Of a stretch of 64,000 nucleotides of DNA, positions 24,172-36,221 are shown piece after piece. The position numbers were made by a program, and so were the translations under genes. Position 1 is the stretch's first letter, and each line of letters begins with the position of its first letter. The DNA comes from Elymus sibiricus (lineage: Eukaryota; Streptophyta; Magnoliopsida; Poales; Poaceae), in NCBI GenBank assembly GCA_039707655.1, contig CM077666.1:396695886-396759885 (forward strand), in the 5' to 3' direction. The notes beneath the pieces are model-generated. The model searched no databases. It was not told where the DNA came from and saw only the letters and a list, made by a program, of their open reading frames with translations.

Positions 24172-25374
24172 GCACATGGGTATGGGCATTCCCCTTGGCT
24201 TGTGCCAAGCTTGGGGGAGGTGCCCCGGTATCGTATCACCATCACTTTTATTATCTTTACCTATTTTAGTTTGATCCTTAGTTATTTCGTGATCTAGTTT
24301 AATAAAAGTTTAGTATGATCTATTTTCGAGTGTTAGCTTTGTGATCTATCTATCTATGTAATCGAGTTGAGAGTTATATAATAAAGAGTAGTTTGAGTTT
24401 TTGCTTCTTCACTTTCATGTTCCAATCTTAGCAATGAAAACAATGAAAAAGATCATATGCTAATCTTATGGAAAGTAATGACATTACATAAAGAAAAGTA
24501 TAAGTGGTAAAATTTATTGGAAGTTAACAAACATAGCATTAGTCAATGATGCAATTCATGAAAGAGTTAATAAGGGAAGAGAAGATTCACATGCAAATAT
24601 ACTATCTTGGACATCTTTTATGATTGTGAACCCCCATTAAGTATTTTGTGTCAAATTGTTGACATTGGACAAGGAAGACAATGTAATGAATTATGTTTGT
24701 TCATATTCACATAGAAGTTATATTGTTCTAGATTCTCCAACATGTGGTGCTTGCCCAATATCTTTGCTAGCTAAAAATCCGCACCAAGTAGAGATACTAC
24801 TTGTGCATCCAAACCCTTAAACCCAGTTTCATGTCATGAGAGTCCACTATATCTACCTCTGGATTGAATAAGATCCTTCAACTAAGTTGTCATCGGTGCA
24901 AAAAGCAATAAAAATTGCCTCTAAATATGTATGAAACTTTTATTGTAAGGGAAAATAAGCTTTGTACGAACTTGTGATGGCAAAGAAATAAAAGCGACGG
25001 ACTGCATAATAAAGGTTGCTATCATAAGGGGCAATATAAAGTGACGTTCCTTTGCATTAAGAGCTTGTGCATCCAACAACAAAAAGCGCATGACAACCTC
25101 TGCTTCCCTCTGCGAAGGGCCTATCCTTTACTTTTATGTATTTACTTTTTATGCAAGAGTCAATAGTGTTCTCCTCTACTTTCTTTTTATTTTTCTCTTT
25201 TGCAAGCATCGGGTGGTGGGGAAAGATCTAGGCACATATATCCAGTTGGATATGAGTGATCATGAGTTATTATTGTTGACATCACCCTTGAGGTGAATAA
25301 GTTGGGAGGCGAAATCACAAACCCCTATCTTTCTATGTGTCTGGCTGAAACTTTTTGCTCCATATATATGTCGT
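24172..25374 (+). other. 3' untranslated region of the Sabrina-like element, first part
   Basis: AT-rich, non-coding. A second copy of the polypurine tract word AAGCTTGGGGGAGG lies at 24207-24220. The stretch from about 24700 to 25200 is similar, in reverse complement, to 43560-44000 of the Fatima-like element. It is interrupted at 25380 by element B and resumes at 35879. Confidence 0.65.
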
Positions 25375-25379
25375 GAGTG
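25375..25379. repeat. Target site duplication GAGTG (left copy)
   Basis: GAGTG stands directly before the LTR start TGTGACGCC at 25380 and again at 35874-35878 after the other LTR ends ...TGTTACA. Confidence 0.9.
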
Positions 25380-28300
25380 TGTGACGCCCCCGGCCTGACC
25401 GTGCGCTAATCATACACGCAAATGCACACGATCAAGCCTAGGGACTCACTTGAAGATATCACAACACAACTCTAGACACAAAATAAAATAATACAAGCTT
25501 TATGTTACAAGCCAGGGGCCTCGAGGGATCGAATACATAAGCTTGAGTCATACAAGCATTAGCGGAAGCATTAGATATCTGAGTACAGATATAAAAGTTA
25601 AACAGATAGGCCTTAACAGGCGGGGCAAAACAAAACACTGGATCAAAAGGTGCAGGCCTCCTGCCTGGGAGCCTCCTAAACTACTCCTGGTCGTCGGCGG
25701 TCTCCACGTAGTAGTAGGCTCCTCCAGAGGGGTAGTAGTCGTCGACTGGGGTGGCTGACTCCGGGGCTCCATCATCTGGTCGCAAAACGGGTAGGGGGAA
25801 AAAGGGAAGCAAAGCAACCATGAGTACACATCCAAAGTAATCGCAAGACTTACATCAGAACTATTCTAATTATGCATCGATATCAAAGAAGGGCTGTATC
25901 AGTGGACTGGACTGTAGAAATGCCAGAATAGATAGAAAGGCCTAGCCTATTGAAGACTAGCATCTTCAGCGTCTTGCAGCATTAGAAGAGTGCAGATTAG
26001 TACATAATTAAAGTAGCAAGCATGTTGTGGCAAAGCCTAGAGATCCTTCCTCGACTCCCTGTGAGAAAGAGATCCCGGAGCTTCCAATTAGTTAACATGT
26101 AACCAATTCAAGTAGTAGATCGGGATACTTTACTGAGCTTCCTGTTACCGTGGCCATGGCTATTCGAATAGATATATCTTCCCTGCAGGGGTGCACTACT
26201 GTTACCCAACACGCTCGGTTAACTCTGGCTGGACACACTTTCCTGGGTTATGCCCGGCCTCGGCTGATCGACACACTGCAGCCCTACCTAGAGCTCAGCA
26301 GAGAGGTCCCCACCGTTCTACATCCTAAGTGCTCAGGGGTCTTGGGACCCTCGCCCATTGCACTCCGGGTCGTCGTGTCGCAGGTTGGAGTCCAAGCACC
26401 ATCTCAGTCCTGGATGGTCATGTCCCGACCGGCTCACAATGCTGAACTAGACGTCTGACAGAGCTTTCGGCTAATACATACGGTGCAGAGGGCCCCATTA
26501 AACCATTATCCCGTGTGGTGGTAGTGCGTATAGGCTAGTGGCCAACTCAGATCAAATACCCAAATCCGTTAAGTGTATTGGGAGCTCGCAGAAACGAGTA
26601 GAGACCCACGAAACATTTGGCCCCGTTGCTCCGTCTCGTGGACTTACGACAAGGGCTCAGAATGCCCGCCCGTGCCACGTAATCATCTTGCGGGTACCCT
26701 CATGGATGACCCGTCTCCACATCTCTCATGGGTACCCCTCGGGGTCGACCCGACTTTATCAAGTATCTGTAGTAAGTCAAAGTACCCGTGTGTCCAAAGC
26801 ATCAAGAAGGAATCCAAGGAATCACCCTCGTTGGATTCCCACTCGGCGTATCCGTCAAGGTGAACCCTGAGGAATCACCCTCGATGGATTCACACTCGAG
26901 GAGTTGCACGCCAGAAGCCTATCGGAGGTGGAGGAAGAGGAATCACCCTCGGTAACCCACAACCGACTAGCTAGGCTACAGAGGTAGCATCAGAAGTGAT
27001 GTATGAGGTATCACCCATGACACTCTATAATAACTCTGCAGATTCGAGCAACTTAGGGGGGGTGTCTGGTGCTGTGCTGGTCTCAGCCCGTCGATCGCAT
27101 CGAACGGGGCTCTGGTAACTAAGCGGGGCAACTAAGAACAAGGAAGAGGGGCCACAGATGGATTCCATCCAACCTAAACTAAGCATTTAGGATAGCAGGT
27201 AAAGTATCAATAGCAGTAGCAAATTCTAATACAAGCAGGAGGGAGAAAGAATAGGTAATGTAGGCATGCTCAAGGGGGTTTGCTTGCCTGGATGCTCTAT
27301 GGCAAAAAAGGGATCGTCGGGGATGTAGTCGGTCTTCGGAGCTGCGTCGGTCTCGGGGGCTATCGGAGAAGAAGAGGGAGAAGAAACAATAAATAAAAGC
27401 AAATAAAGGCAACACTATGCATGGCATGGCAAAATGCAGCGTTAGAGGTGACCTAATGCAAGGCTACATGTAGGGGACGAAGCGGGAAAATATCTGGGAT
27501 ATTTTCCCGGCGTTTAGGCAGATTTCGGTATACTGAACCGGAGGGGAAGGTTCCATGTTCAGTAGCAGCAGCTGCCCAGTCCGTGGCAGTAGCTGCCCAG
27601 TCAGCCGAGTTGACCAACTCAACTCGGTCAACTGGGGCCCCTGGGCCCACTGGCAGCGACCCAGGGGTCGCCAGGGTGGCAGCCATGTCGGCGGCGACCA
27701 GCGACTCGTCGCCCGCGACGATAAACGTAGTGGCGCGCACGGGAGGGGCTCGGATTTCGCCATCCGGCGACCAAATCTATGGCGGTTGGTCGTGTTCGAG
27801 AGCTGGCGTCGGCGCGCGTCGTGTGGTACCACTAGTTGGTCTCGAGGAGGCCCTATACGACGACGGCGAGCACCGTAGCGGTCGCCGCAGTTCGGCCAGA
27901 CACGGGGTCAGCGACAGAGGCCACGGGGAGGAGATCTAGCGGCGCGAGCGGCCGCAGCGAGGTGGCCTGAGCACGTTCATGTGCTCGGGCGAGCATGACA
28001 ATGACTACAGCGACGGCGGCGAGCTACACGGCGGCGGCGAGTTCCGGTGAGGGTGCTAGCGACGACTACGGGGACGGATCCGTGCGGGAGAATGAGGGGA
28101 AACTAGCACAGGCTTACAGTGAGCCTACAGGTGAGCTTAGTGGGCGCGGGGAAGGCTCGGTGGCGCCAGAATCATTGATGAACGCCGGTGATCCAAAGGT
28201 TGAAGATGGGCTCGTTCCGGTCGGATGAGAGGCACTCAGCTCGATCCCGATGGCGTAGGCGATGTGGACGATGACGAGGAAGCCGGTGAGCACCAGAAGG

Positions 28301-29056
28301 AGGCGCGGGAAGCACGGTGGCCGCGCCATCTATGGAGGTCCGGCCATGGCTGCGTCGGTGAGCTCGAATGCGAGCGAGGGAGGGAACGAGGGGGGAAATG
28401 GGGAGGCCTAAGGTTTGCAGGAGGTCGCGGGGATCTTATCCATGCCAGAACGATGGCGGATAGACGATGCGTGCGGCCTCTGGCCATCGAGTGCGCGCGC
28501 GGAGACACGGCGTAGGAGAGAGAGCGGGAGGTGGGAGACGACCGCGTTGGTGGGCTAGGCCGCAGCTACTGTAGACTAGAGCCCACATGCACAGTAGACT
28601 CTAGGCCTTTTTCTCTTTTTATTTTCTGTTTTCATTTATCCTTTTCTGTTGCATTTTCCTTTAGCCAGCAAATCTATTTTGTAAAATATGGGACTGGGCC
28701 CCATAATTACATTGCAATATGTAGTACTGCTACAAAAAGTTTGGGGGTGTTTTGAATTTATTTGAAATTTACATAAATAGAAATGGGTTTATTAGTGCTG
28801 TCTTGTCACTGTTTTTGGATGTTTTGGTCAACTTGGGAATTTAAATAATGTTGATCTTATTTTTACAATTGCTCTGGGAATATTTGCAATATTATGAACA
28901 TTTTTATTCTACTGTTTGGATAACTTTTAATTTTGACTTTATTTTAAATTTGAATTTGAAGTTGGTTTACTCTCTAATGCAATTTACTTAGGATGATCAT
29001 GATGAACTGGCTAATTAATTAGCAAAATGGCAGGGTTAAGATCTCGGGGTGTTACA
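25380..29056 (-). repeat. 3' LTR of element B (3,677 bp)
   Basis: TG...CA ends (TGTGACGCC... ...GTGTTACA on the plus strand). It matches 31754-35873 along its length, except for loss of about 430 bases near 27560 and about 30 bases near 27210. It is GC-rich at about 27560-28560 and AT-rich at about 28560-29040. Confidence 0.9.
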
Positions 29057-29068
29057 AATCTCCCCCAT
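29057..29068 (-). other. Polypurine tract of element B
   Basis: On the minus strand AGATGGGGGAGATT runs directly into the 3' LTR start TGTAACACCCC. It is the expected plus-strand primer. Confidence 0.75.
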
Positions 29069-29192
29069 CTAAAAGAAATTATCGTCCCGAGAATTTAGGA
29101 GGCAGAAGGGAAGGGGCCGGGGTATTCCTGGAAAATTTTCCCGGAAGTACCAGTAGAAGTCGCGGACGATTGGGACGTTATAATTCCGCAAT

Positions 29193-30422
29193 TTAATGCC
29201 ATGCATGTATGCAAAATATTTTGGCATGAACGAGTACGTTGCATGACGAATAATTTAAAGCAGAAGCTGATACTGAGTTTACAAGAGAAGTACCCTTCAC
29301 AGTAGCTGGCTGATCTTGAGCTTCACTCAGATCAACATGGTAAGCTTGACCACGACCATAAGAAGGTCTCGCATTGTTGTTGCAGGGCTGATTGTTGCCA
29401 CGGCCATTACCACAGCCAACAGGGGGAAGTGCAAGTTGACTCTGGTTCTGAGGGCATTCCCTGGAACGGTGACCCGGATGGCCACACTTGAAGCAGAGCC
29501 CACTGTTGGGACGGGGAGCAGGAGCTCGAAACATTGGAGCTTGATATCTTGGCTGCCCCGGCGGTGGAGCAGGTGCGGCTGAATGGTACATGCTGTGAGG
29601 GATCCAGATGCGGCGCTTCTGCGAGGACGAGCCCGAAGATGAGCCCACTTCACGGGTGCGCTTAAGAGCGTCCTTGTGTTCCTTCAGACCAGTCTCAACC
29701 TGTATAGCCTTGTTCACCAAGGTGGCGAAGTCGGCAAAGTCCTGGACTAGCAGTGCAAGCTTGATATCTGGGTTGAGCCCTTCACGGAATTTTTCCTGTC
29801 TGCGGGCATCAGTAGCAATGTCCTCTTCAGCGTAGTGAGATAACTCCAGGAATTCCCGCTGATACACTTCCACAGACTTGCTGCCCTGAGAGAGGTTGCG
29901 GAACTCATGCTTCTTCCGGTCCATAACTCCCTGAGGTATGTAACCGGCACGGAAAGCAGCTTTGAACTCCACCCAGGTGATGATAGTTCCAGCAGCTAAG
30001 GTCTGCCTGTGAGCGTCCCACCATTGGGTTGCGGGTCCCTTCAGAAAGTATGATGCAAAGGTGACGTAGTTGGCAGGGGCCACATCCGCAGACTCCATCT
30101 CGAAAGCGATGTCATGGAGCCAGTCATCAGCATCTAGCGGCTGAATTGAGTTGCGGAAGATGGTTGGATTCAGGCGCACAAAATCTTGCAAAGTGATTGT
30201 GGCTGGCTGCTGGTTGGCATTGGGGCGAGGAAACTGATCCATGAGCCCTTGCATGAACTGGCGGTGCATTTCAAATTGTTGCATCATAGCAGCCATATAA
30301 TCGGGCGGTGGTGGATTGTTGTCACCACGACCACGACCACGACCAGCTGGTCTAACCATCCTGCTAAAATTCAACAGGGGGTAGTTTAGCAACGAGCATT
30401 GTAGTTGTATGGAAATATTCAT
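29193..30422 (-). CDS. Gag protein of element B with CCHC zinc knuckle
   Basis: Frame of 409 residues. The likely start is the internal Met at 30359 (residue 22), which opens the RGRGRGD-rich N-terminus and stands just after a splice-acceptor-like TTTTAGCAG. The middle is a Retrotrans_gag domain (about residues 80-240, with WWDAHRQTL, EFKAAFRAGYIP and YQREFLELSHYAEED). A zinc knuckle CFKCGHPGHRSREC (CX2CX4HX4C) follows near residue 318. The C-terminus continues like a Tekay/Del gag-protease fusion (GTSLVNS) but stops before the protease DSGA motif would appear. The gag looks intact and could package this RNA into particles built with a helper's enzymes. Confidence 0.88.
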   Translation of the reverse strand: MNISIQLQCSLLNYPLLNFSRMVRPAGRGRGRGDNNPPPPDYMAAMMQQFEMHRQFMQGLMDQFPRPNANQQPATITLQDFVRLNPTIFRNSIQPLDADDWLHDIAFEMESADVAPANYVTFASYFLKGPATQWWDAHRQTLAAGTIITWVEFKAAFRAGYIPQGVMDRKKHEFRNLSQGSKSVEVYQREFLELSHYAEEDIATDARRQEKFREGLNPDIKLALLVQDFADFATLVNKAIQVETGLKEHKDALKRTREVGSSSGSSSQKRRIWIPHSMYHSAAPAPPPGQPRYQAPMFRAPAPRPNSGLCFKCGHPGHRSRECPQNQSQLALPPVGCGNGRGNNQPCNNNARPSYGRGQAYHVDLSEAQDQPATVKGTSLVNSVSASALNYSSCNVLVHAKIFCIHAWH

Positions 30423-30639
30423 GAGGTAACTCGCACAATCAAAAGAAGTGCAGTAGGTACATCACATAGTCAACATGACATACAAATCCATACATAGTTT
30501 TGGTTACAAGCCAGCGTTACGACAGCGAAAAGAAAAGCTAGACAACTAGGCGGCACGCAGGCACGTGGTGGAGGGATACACCAACGCGACATAGCGATAT
30601 GCTATATCAATGTCGGAGAAAACCACTGAAGCCAGGTAG

Positions 30640-31359
30640 CTACAGGTGACGATGCAGGGCACCCTCGATGGAAGGATCCTGCGCTCTGTGAACACTCTGG
30701 TGCAGAACCTGGTCCCGAATTGGAAGAAGAGGACCACGTGGAGGAGTAAAACCTCCAACAGCAGGCCACTCAAGACCTGGTGGCATCTCTGTCCTACGGG
30801 GGTAAAGAATGTACTCTGGGTGCATCCATGCACTGACTGCTGGTAGCAACTGTGTTAGAGTGTCGTAAAGACAAACTTGAGTGGCGTACAACTTGACAGC
30901 AAGAGCTCGAGCAGTGCGGTCCAGAGTCTAAGTGTGCTGTACCAAAACATGCGGGTCATAGCGACGCAGTACGTAAGGGGTACAGACAGCAGTGTAATAT
31001 CCAGTCTCATCCCCAGCAGGAGCATACGGGATGTATCTGAAAGCAGTCTCCTCCAAGCGACTATTACGCTCTCCACGGAGACGGGCAATAGCAGTATAGG
31101 CAGCATCATGGACTGCCATATCAACAGTCACTCCAACACCATGGAAGGTGAGCAACTCAGTGATGGAGTTGTTCTGCCGATCAAAGATGCGAACCTCAGC
31201 ATGGTACGGCTCCTGGTTGAACTCGCGGTAATCCTCGTAAACAGTGTACTCGGAATACCAACGATATCCCAGCCTGGTCAGAAGTTCGACCAAAATGGCT
31301 GGAAACCCAGTCGCATCATGAGCTACGGTCAGACGGACTAGCTGTCTTGCGGGACGCAT
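30640..31359 (-). pseudogene. Extra ORF upstream of gag in element B (dsRNA-binding-like fold?), one TAG
   Basis: A minus-strand frame from ATG 31359 to the stop at 30640 (239 codons before the stop), broken once by TAG at 30930-30928 (codon 144). The ATG follows TTTCAG, a likely splice acceptor; the frame stays open further upstream to 31404. Residues about 5-97 have an alpha-beta-beta-beta-alpha layout with PAILVELLTRLGY, YHAEVRIF and HDAAYTAIARLRGE. This resembles the order of conserved features in double-stranded RNA-binding domains, but the lysines expected before the last helix are missing. I recall similar uncharacterised wheat proteins but no assigned function. It is in sense with gag, with a gap of about 280 bp. 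Confidence 0.5.
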
Positions 31360-31404
31360 CTGAAACAAGGAGTGCAGAATGTCAAAAGACAGTGTGAGAA
31401 ACAT

Positions 31405-31737
31405 AACATAACTTGGAAAGAAAAGGTTAAACAGACCAATGGAAAGGAAAAGGTGATTATCAGATTAACCAGACCAAAGGAAAGGATTAGTTGCAGTCAA
31501 TCCAGCTCTTCGGGTGAATGTGATTACGGGAACCTAATGGCAGAGTTAGCAAAATCATTTAACCCAAAGGAAAGAGGATTCAGAGTCCCAGAGTAAGGAA
31601 GAGGAATAAAAGATCCAAACACCACCCATTGGTGACATGGGCCCGTAAGCCACATAGCCATGTTAGTAAAATTTGTTTTACAAGTACTAGACTCAACTTC
31701 GGCCAAGGAGTTGGAAAGGGGGTTCCTACAAGTAGTC
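31405..31737 (-). other. Leader of element B between primer site and extra ORF
   Basis: About 330 bases, purine-rich on the plus strand, non-coding. A splice donor for the two acceptor-like sites at 31360 and 30360 would be expected here or in the LTR; none was fixed. Confidence 0.45.
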
Positions 31738-31750
31738 GGCTCTGATACCA
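31738..31750 (-). other. Primer binding site of element B (initiator tRNA-Met type)
   Basis: Minus-strand TGGTATCAGAGCC, three bases inside the 5' LTR end at 31754. This is the same primer type as in element A. Confidence 0.88.
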
Positions 31751-31753
31751 ACT

Positions 31754-34700
31754 TGTGACGCCCTCGGCCTGACCGTGCGCTAATCATACACGCAAATGCA
31801 CACGATCAAGCCTAGGGACTCACTTAAAGATATCACAACACAACTCTAGACACAAAAAATAATAATACAAGCTTTATGTTACAAGCCAGAGGCCTCGAGG
31901 GCTCGAATACATAAGCTTGAGTCATACAAGCATTAGCGGAAGCATTAGATATCTGAGTACAGATATAAAAGTTAAACAGATAGGCCTTAACAGGCGGGGC
32001 AAAACAAAACACTGGATCGAAAGGCGCAGGCCTCCTGCCTGGGAGCCTCCTAAACTACTCCTAGTCGTTGGCGGTCTCCACGTAGTACTAGGCTCCTCCA
32101 GAGGGGTAGTAGTCATCGACAGGGGCAGCTGACTCTGGGGCTCCATCATCTGGTCGCAAAACGGGTAGGGGAAAAAAGGGAAGCAAAGCAACCGTGAGTA
32201 CTCATCCAAAGTACTCGCAAGACTTACATCATAACTATTATAATTATGCATCAGTATCAATGAAGGGCTGTATCAATGGACTGGACTGCAAAAATGCCAG
32301 AATAGATAGAAAGGCCTAGCCTATCGAAGACTAGCATCTTCAGCGTCTTGCATCATTAGAAGAGTGCAGATTAGTACATAATTAAAGTAGCAAGCATGTT
32401 GTGGCAAAGCCTAGAGATCCTTCCTCGACTCCCTGTGAGAAAGCTATCCCGGAGCTTCCAATTAGTTAACATGTAACCAGTTCAAGTAGTAGATCGGGAT
32501 ACTTTACTGAGCGTCCTGTTACCGTGGACACGGCTATTCAAATAGATATATCTTCCCTGCAGGGGTGCACTACTGTTACCCAACATGCTCGATTAACTCT
32601 GGCTGAACACACTTTCCTGGGTCATGCCTGGCCTCGGCTGATCGACACACCGCAGCCCTACCTAGAGCTCAATAGAGAGGTCCCCGCCAGTCTACATCCT
32701 AAGTGCTCAGGGGTCTTGGGCCCCTCGCCCATTGCACTCCAGGTCATTGTGTCGCGGGTCGGAGTCCAAGCACCATCTCAGTCCTGGATGGTCATGTCCC
32801 GACCGGCTCACAATGCTAAACTGGACGTCTGACAGAGCTTTCGGCTGATACATACGGTGCAGAGGGCCCCATTAAACCATTATCCCGTGTGGTGGTAGTG
32901 CGTATAGGCCAGTGGCCAACTCAGATCAAATACCCAAATCCGTTAAGTGTATTGGGAGCTCGCGGAAACGAGCAGAGACCCACAAAACATGTGGCCCCGT
33001 TGCTCCGTCTCGTGGACTTACGACAAGGGCTCAGAATGCCCGGCCGTGCCACGTAATCATCTCGCGGGTACCCTCATGGTCGACCCATCTCCACATCTCT
33101 CGCGGGTACCCCTCGGGGTCGACCCAACTTTATCAAGTATCTGTAGTAAGTCAAAGTACCCGTGTGTCCAAAGCATCAAGAAGGAATCCAAGGAATCACC
33201 CTCGTTGGATTCCCACTCGACGTATCCGTCAAGGTAAACCCTGAGGAATCACCCTCGATGGATTCACACTTGAGGAGTTGCACGACAAAAGCTTATCGGA
33301 GGTGGAGAAAGAGGAATCACCCTCGGGAACCCACAACCGACTAGCTAGGCTACAGAGGTAGCATCGGAATTGATGTATGAGGTATCACCCTTGACACTCG
33401 ATAATAACTCTGCAGAGTCGAGCAACTTAGGGGGGGGTGTGGTGCTGTGTTGGTCTCAGCCCGTCAATCACATCGAACGGGGCTCTGGTAACTAAGCGGG
33501 GCAACTAAGAACAAGGAAGAGGGGCCACAGATGGATTCCATCCAACCTAAACTAAGCATTTAGGATAGCAGGTAAAGTATCAATAGCAGTTTACAAAATC
33601 AGGCTATGCATCAGAATAGGATCAATCAAAAGCAGTAGCAAATTCTAATGCAAGCAGGAGGGAGAAAGAATAGGTAATGTAGGCATGCTCAATGGGGTTT
33701 GCTTGCCTGGAAGCTCTGTGGCAAAAAAGGGATCATCGGGGATGTAGTCGGTCTCCGAAGCTGCGTCGGTCTCGGGGGCTATCGGAGAAGAAGAGGGGGA
33801 AGAAACAATAAATAAAAGCAAACAAATGCAACACTATGCATGGCATGGCAAAATGCAGCGTTAGAGGTGACCTAATGCAAGGCTACATGTAGCGGACGAA
33901 GCGGGAAAATATCTGGGATATTTTCCCGGCGTTTAGGCAGATTTTGGTATACTGAACTGGAGGGGAAGGTTCCATGTTCAGATAGTTAGGAGTGATGGTC
34001 AAGCATTTTGACCACATATTCGGATTCGTCTCATTTTTCTGATCAACTTTCGTGTAGAAAGTTTTTCGATCCGAGCTACGGTTGAATTTCTACGAATTTT
34101 CAAAGATTTAAACAGTTTTCTGGAATTTCTGGAATTATTTTAATTAGTGAAATTTGAATTATCCGAAACAGTAGCATATGACAGCATCATGACGCCAGAG
34201 TGACATCAGCGAGTCAACTGAGCTGGCCAGGTCTAACCTGACCAGTGGGTCCCACATGTCATAGACACAGTGACTTAATAGTGGTTAAATCTAACTAATT
34301 AAGTTAATTAGCTACTGGGCCCCACATGTCAGTGACTATTTAGTTTAATTAGTTATTTTATTTATTTTAAACGGTGATTAAACGGTGGGGCCCGCTTGTC
34401 AGTGGCAGTAGCTACCAGTCAGCCGACTTGACCAAGTCAACTCGGTCAACTGGGGCCCCTGGGCCCACTGGCAGCGACCCAGGGGTTGCCAGCGTGGCGG
34501 CCACGTCGGCGGCGACCAGCGACTCATCGTCGGCGACGATAAACACGGCGACGCGCACGGGAGGGGCTCGGGTATCGCCGTCCGGTGACCATATCGACGG
34601 CGGTTGGTCGCGTTCGAGAGCTGGCGTCGGCGCGCGTCTTGTGGTACCACTGGTTGGTCTCCAGGAGGCCCTATACGACCACGGTGAGCACCGTAGCGGT

Positions 34701-35873
34701 CGCCAGAGTTTGGCCAGACGTGGGGTCAGCGACAGAGGCCACAGGGAGGAGATCTAGTGGCGCGAGCGGCCACAGCGAGGTGGCCTGAGCACGTTCATGT
34801 GCTTGGGCGAGCATGACAATGACTACAACGACGGCGGCGAGCTACACGGCAGCGGTGAGTTTCGGTGAGGGTGCTAGCGACGACTACGGCGACGGATCCA
34901 CGCGAGAGAATGAGGGGAAATGAGCGCGGGCTTACAGTGAGCCTGCAGGTGAGCTTAGTGGGCGCGGGGAAGGCTCGGTGGCGCCAGAATCATCGACAAA
35001 CGCCGGCGATCCGAAGGTTGAAGATGAGCTCGTTCCAGTCGGATGAGAGGCGCTCGGCTCGATCCCGATGGCGTAGGCAATGTGGACGTCGACGAGGAAG
35101 CCGGTGAGCACCAGAAAGAGGTGCGGGAAGCACAGTGGCCGCGCGATCTACGGAGGTCCGGCCATGGCTGCGCCGGTGAGCTCGAATGCAAGCGAGGGAG
35201 GGAACAAGGGGGAAAATGGGGAGGCCTAGGGTTTGCGGGAGGTCGCGGGGATCTTATCCATGCCCGAACGACGACAGATAGACGACGCATGCGGCCTCTG
35301 GCCATCGAGCGCGCGCGGGGCACACGGCGTAGGAGAGAGAGCGGGAGGTGGGAGACGACCGCGTTGGTGGGCTGGGCCGCAGCTACTGTAGACTAGAGCC
35401 CACATGCACAGTAGACTCTAGGCCTTTTTCTCTTTTTATTTTCTGTTTTCATTTATCCTTTTCTGTTGCATTTTCCTTTAGCCAGCAAATATATTTTGTA
35501 AAATATGGGACTGGGCCCCATAATTACATTGCAATATGTAGTACTGCTACAAAAAGTTTGGGGGTGTTTTGAATTTATTTGAAATTTACATAAATAGAAA
35601 TGGGTTTATTAGTGCTGTCTTGTCACTGTTTTTGGATGTTTTGGTCAACTTAGGAATTTAAATAATGTTGATCTTATTTTTACAATTGCTCTGGGAATAT
35701 TGGTAATATTATGAACATTTTTATTCTACTGTTTGGATAACTTTTAATTTTGACTTTATTTTAAATTTGAATTTGAAGTTGGTTTACTCTCTAATGCAAT
35801 TTACTTAGGATGATCATGATGACATGGCTAATTAATTAGCAAAATGGCAGGGTTAAGATCTGGGGGTGTTACA
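31754..35873 (-). repeat. 5' LTR of element B (4,120 bp)
   Basis: TG...CA ends, with the primer site adjacent on the inner side and target duplication GAGTG on the outer side. It contains the full-length middle region (about 33980-34400) that the 3' LTR has lost. Short frames in its GC-rich part are not taken as genes. Confidence 0.9.
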
Positions 35874-36221
35874 GAGTGTTAGCAACCATAGAAGACTAAA
35901 TGATGGTTGAGTATGTGGACTTGCTAAATAGCTCCTACATGAGACCCTTCCTGAAAATATGATGAATTGCAATTGCATTGTTGACTGAGAATATAGTTTG
36001 TTAGTTTTCAAGAAAGTTTATGCCTTATACTCCATTGTTGTGATGAATTGTTACTTGCTCATGAGAAGTTTATGATGATAAATATTGTTGTTATAATAAT
36101 GATCATGATGCTACTATGTCCGCATTTTGTTTTTATCGACACCTCTCTCTCTAAACATGTGGACATGATTATCGATATCGGCTTTCACTTGAGGACAAGC
36201 GAGGTCTAAGCTTGGGGGAGT
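35874..36221 (+). other. 3' untranslated region of the Sabrina-like element, second part, with polypurine tract
   Basis: Resumes after the GAGTG duplication. It ends with AAGCTTGGGGGAGT (36208-36221), the polypurine tract directly before the 3' LTR. No gene. Confidence 0.75.

Larger units (their letters stand above)
25380..35873 (-). mobile_element. Complete large-LTR gypsy derivative B (gag only, no pol)
   Basis: Minus orientation. 5' LTR 31754-35873, primer site 31738-31750, an extra ORF, gag, a polypurine tract (29057-29068) and 3' LTR 25380-29056, flanked by perfect GAGTG duplications. The internal region is only 2.7 kb and has no protease, RT, RNase H or integrase, so it must borrow these from a full element. 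Its gag, with a CCHC knuckle, resembles that of Tekay/Del-type chromoviruses; the long LTRs recall Sukkula/LARD elements. About 4% of positions differ between the LTRs over their first 450 bases. Confidence 0.88.

Noticed and set aside
27453..28515. Several frames of 70-120 codons, repeated at 34374-35396
   Set aside because: They lie in the GC-rich part of both LTRs of element B, are not conserved in length between the two LTRs and show no domain.
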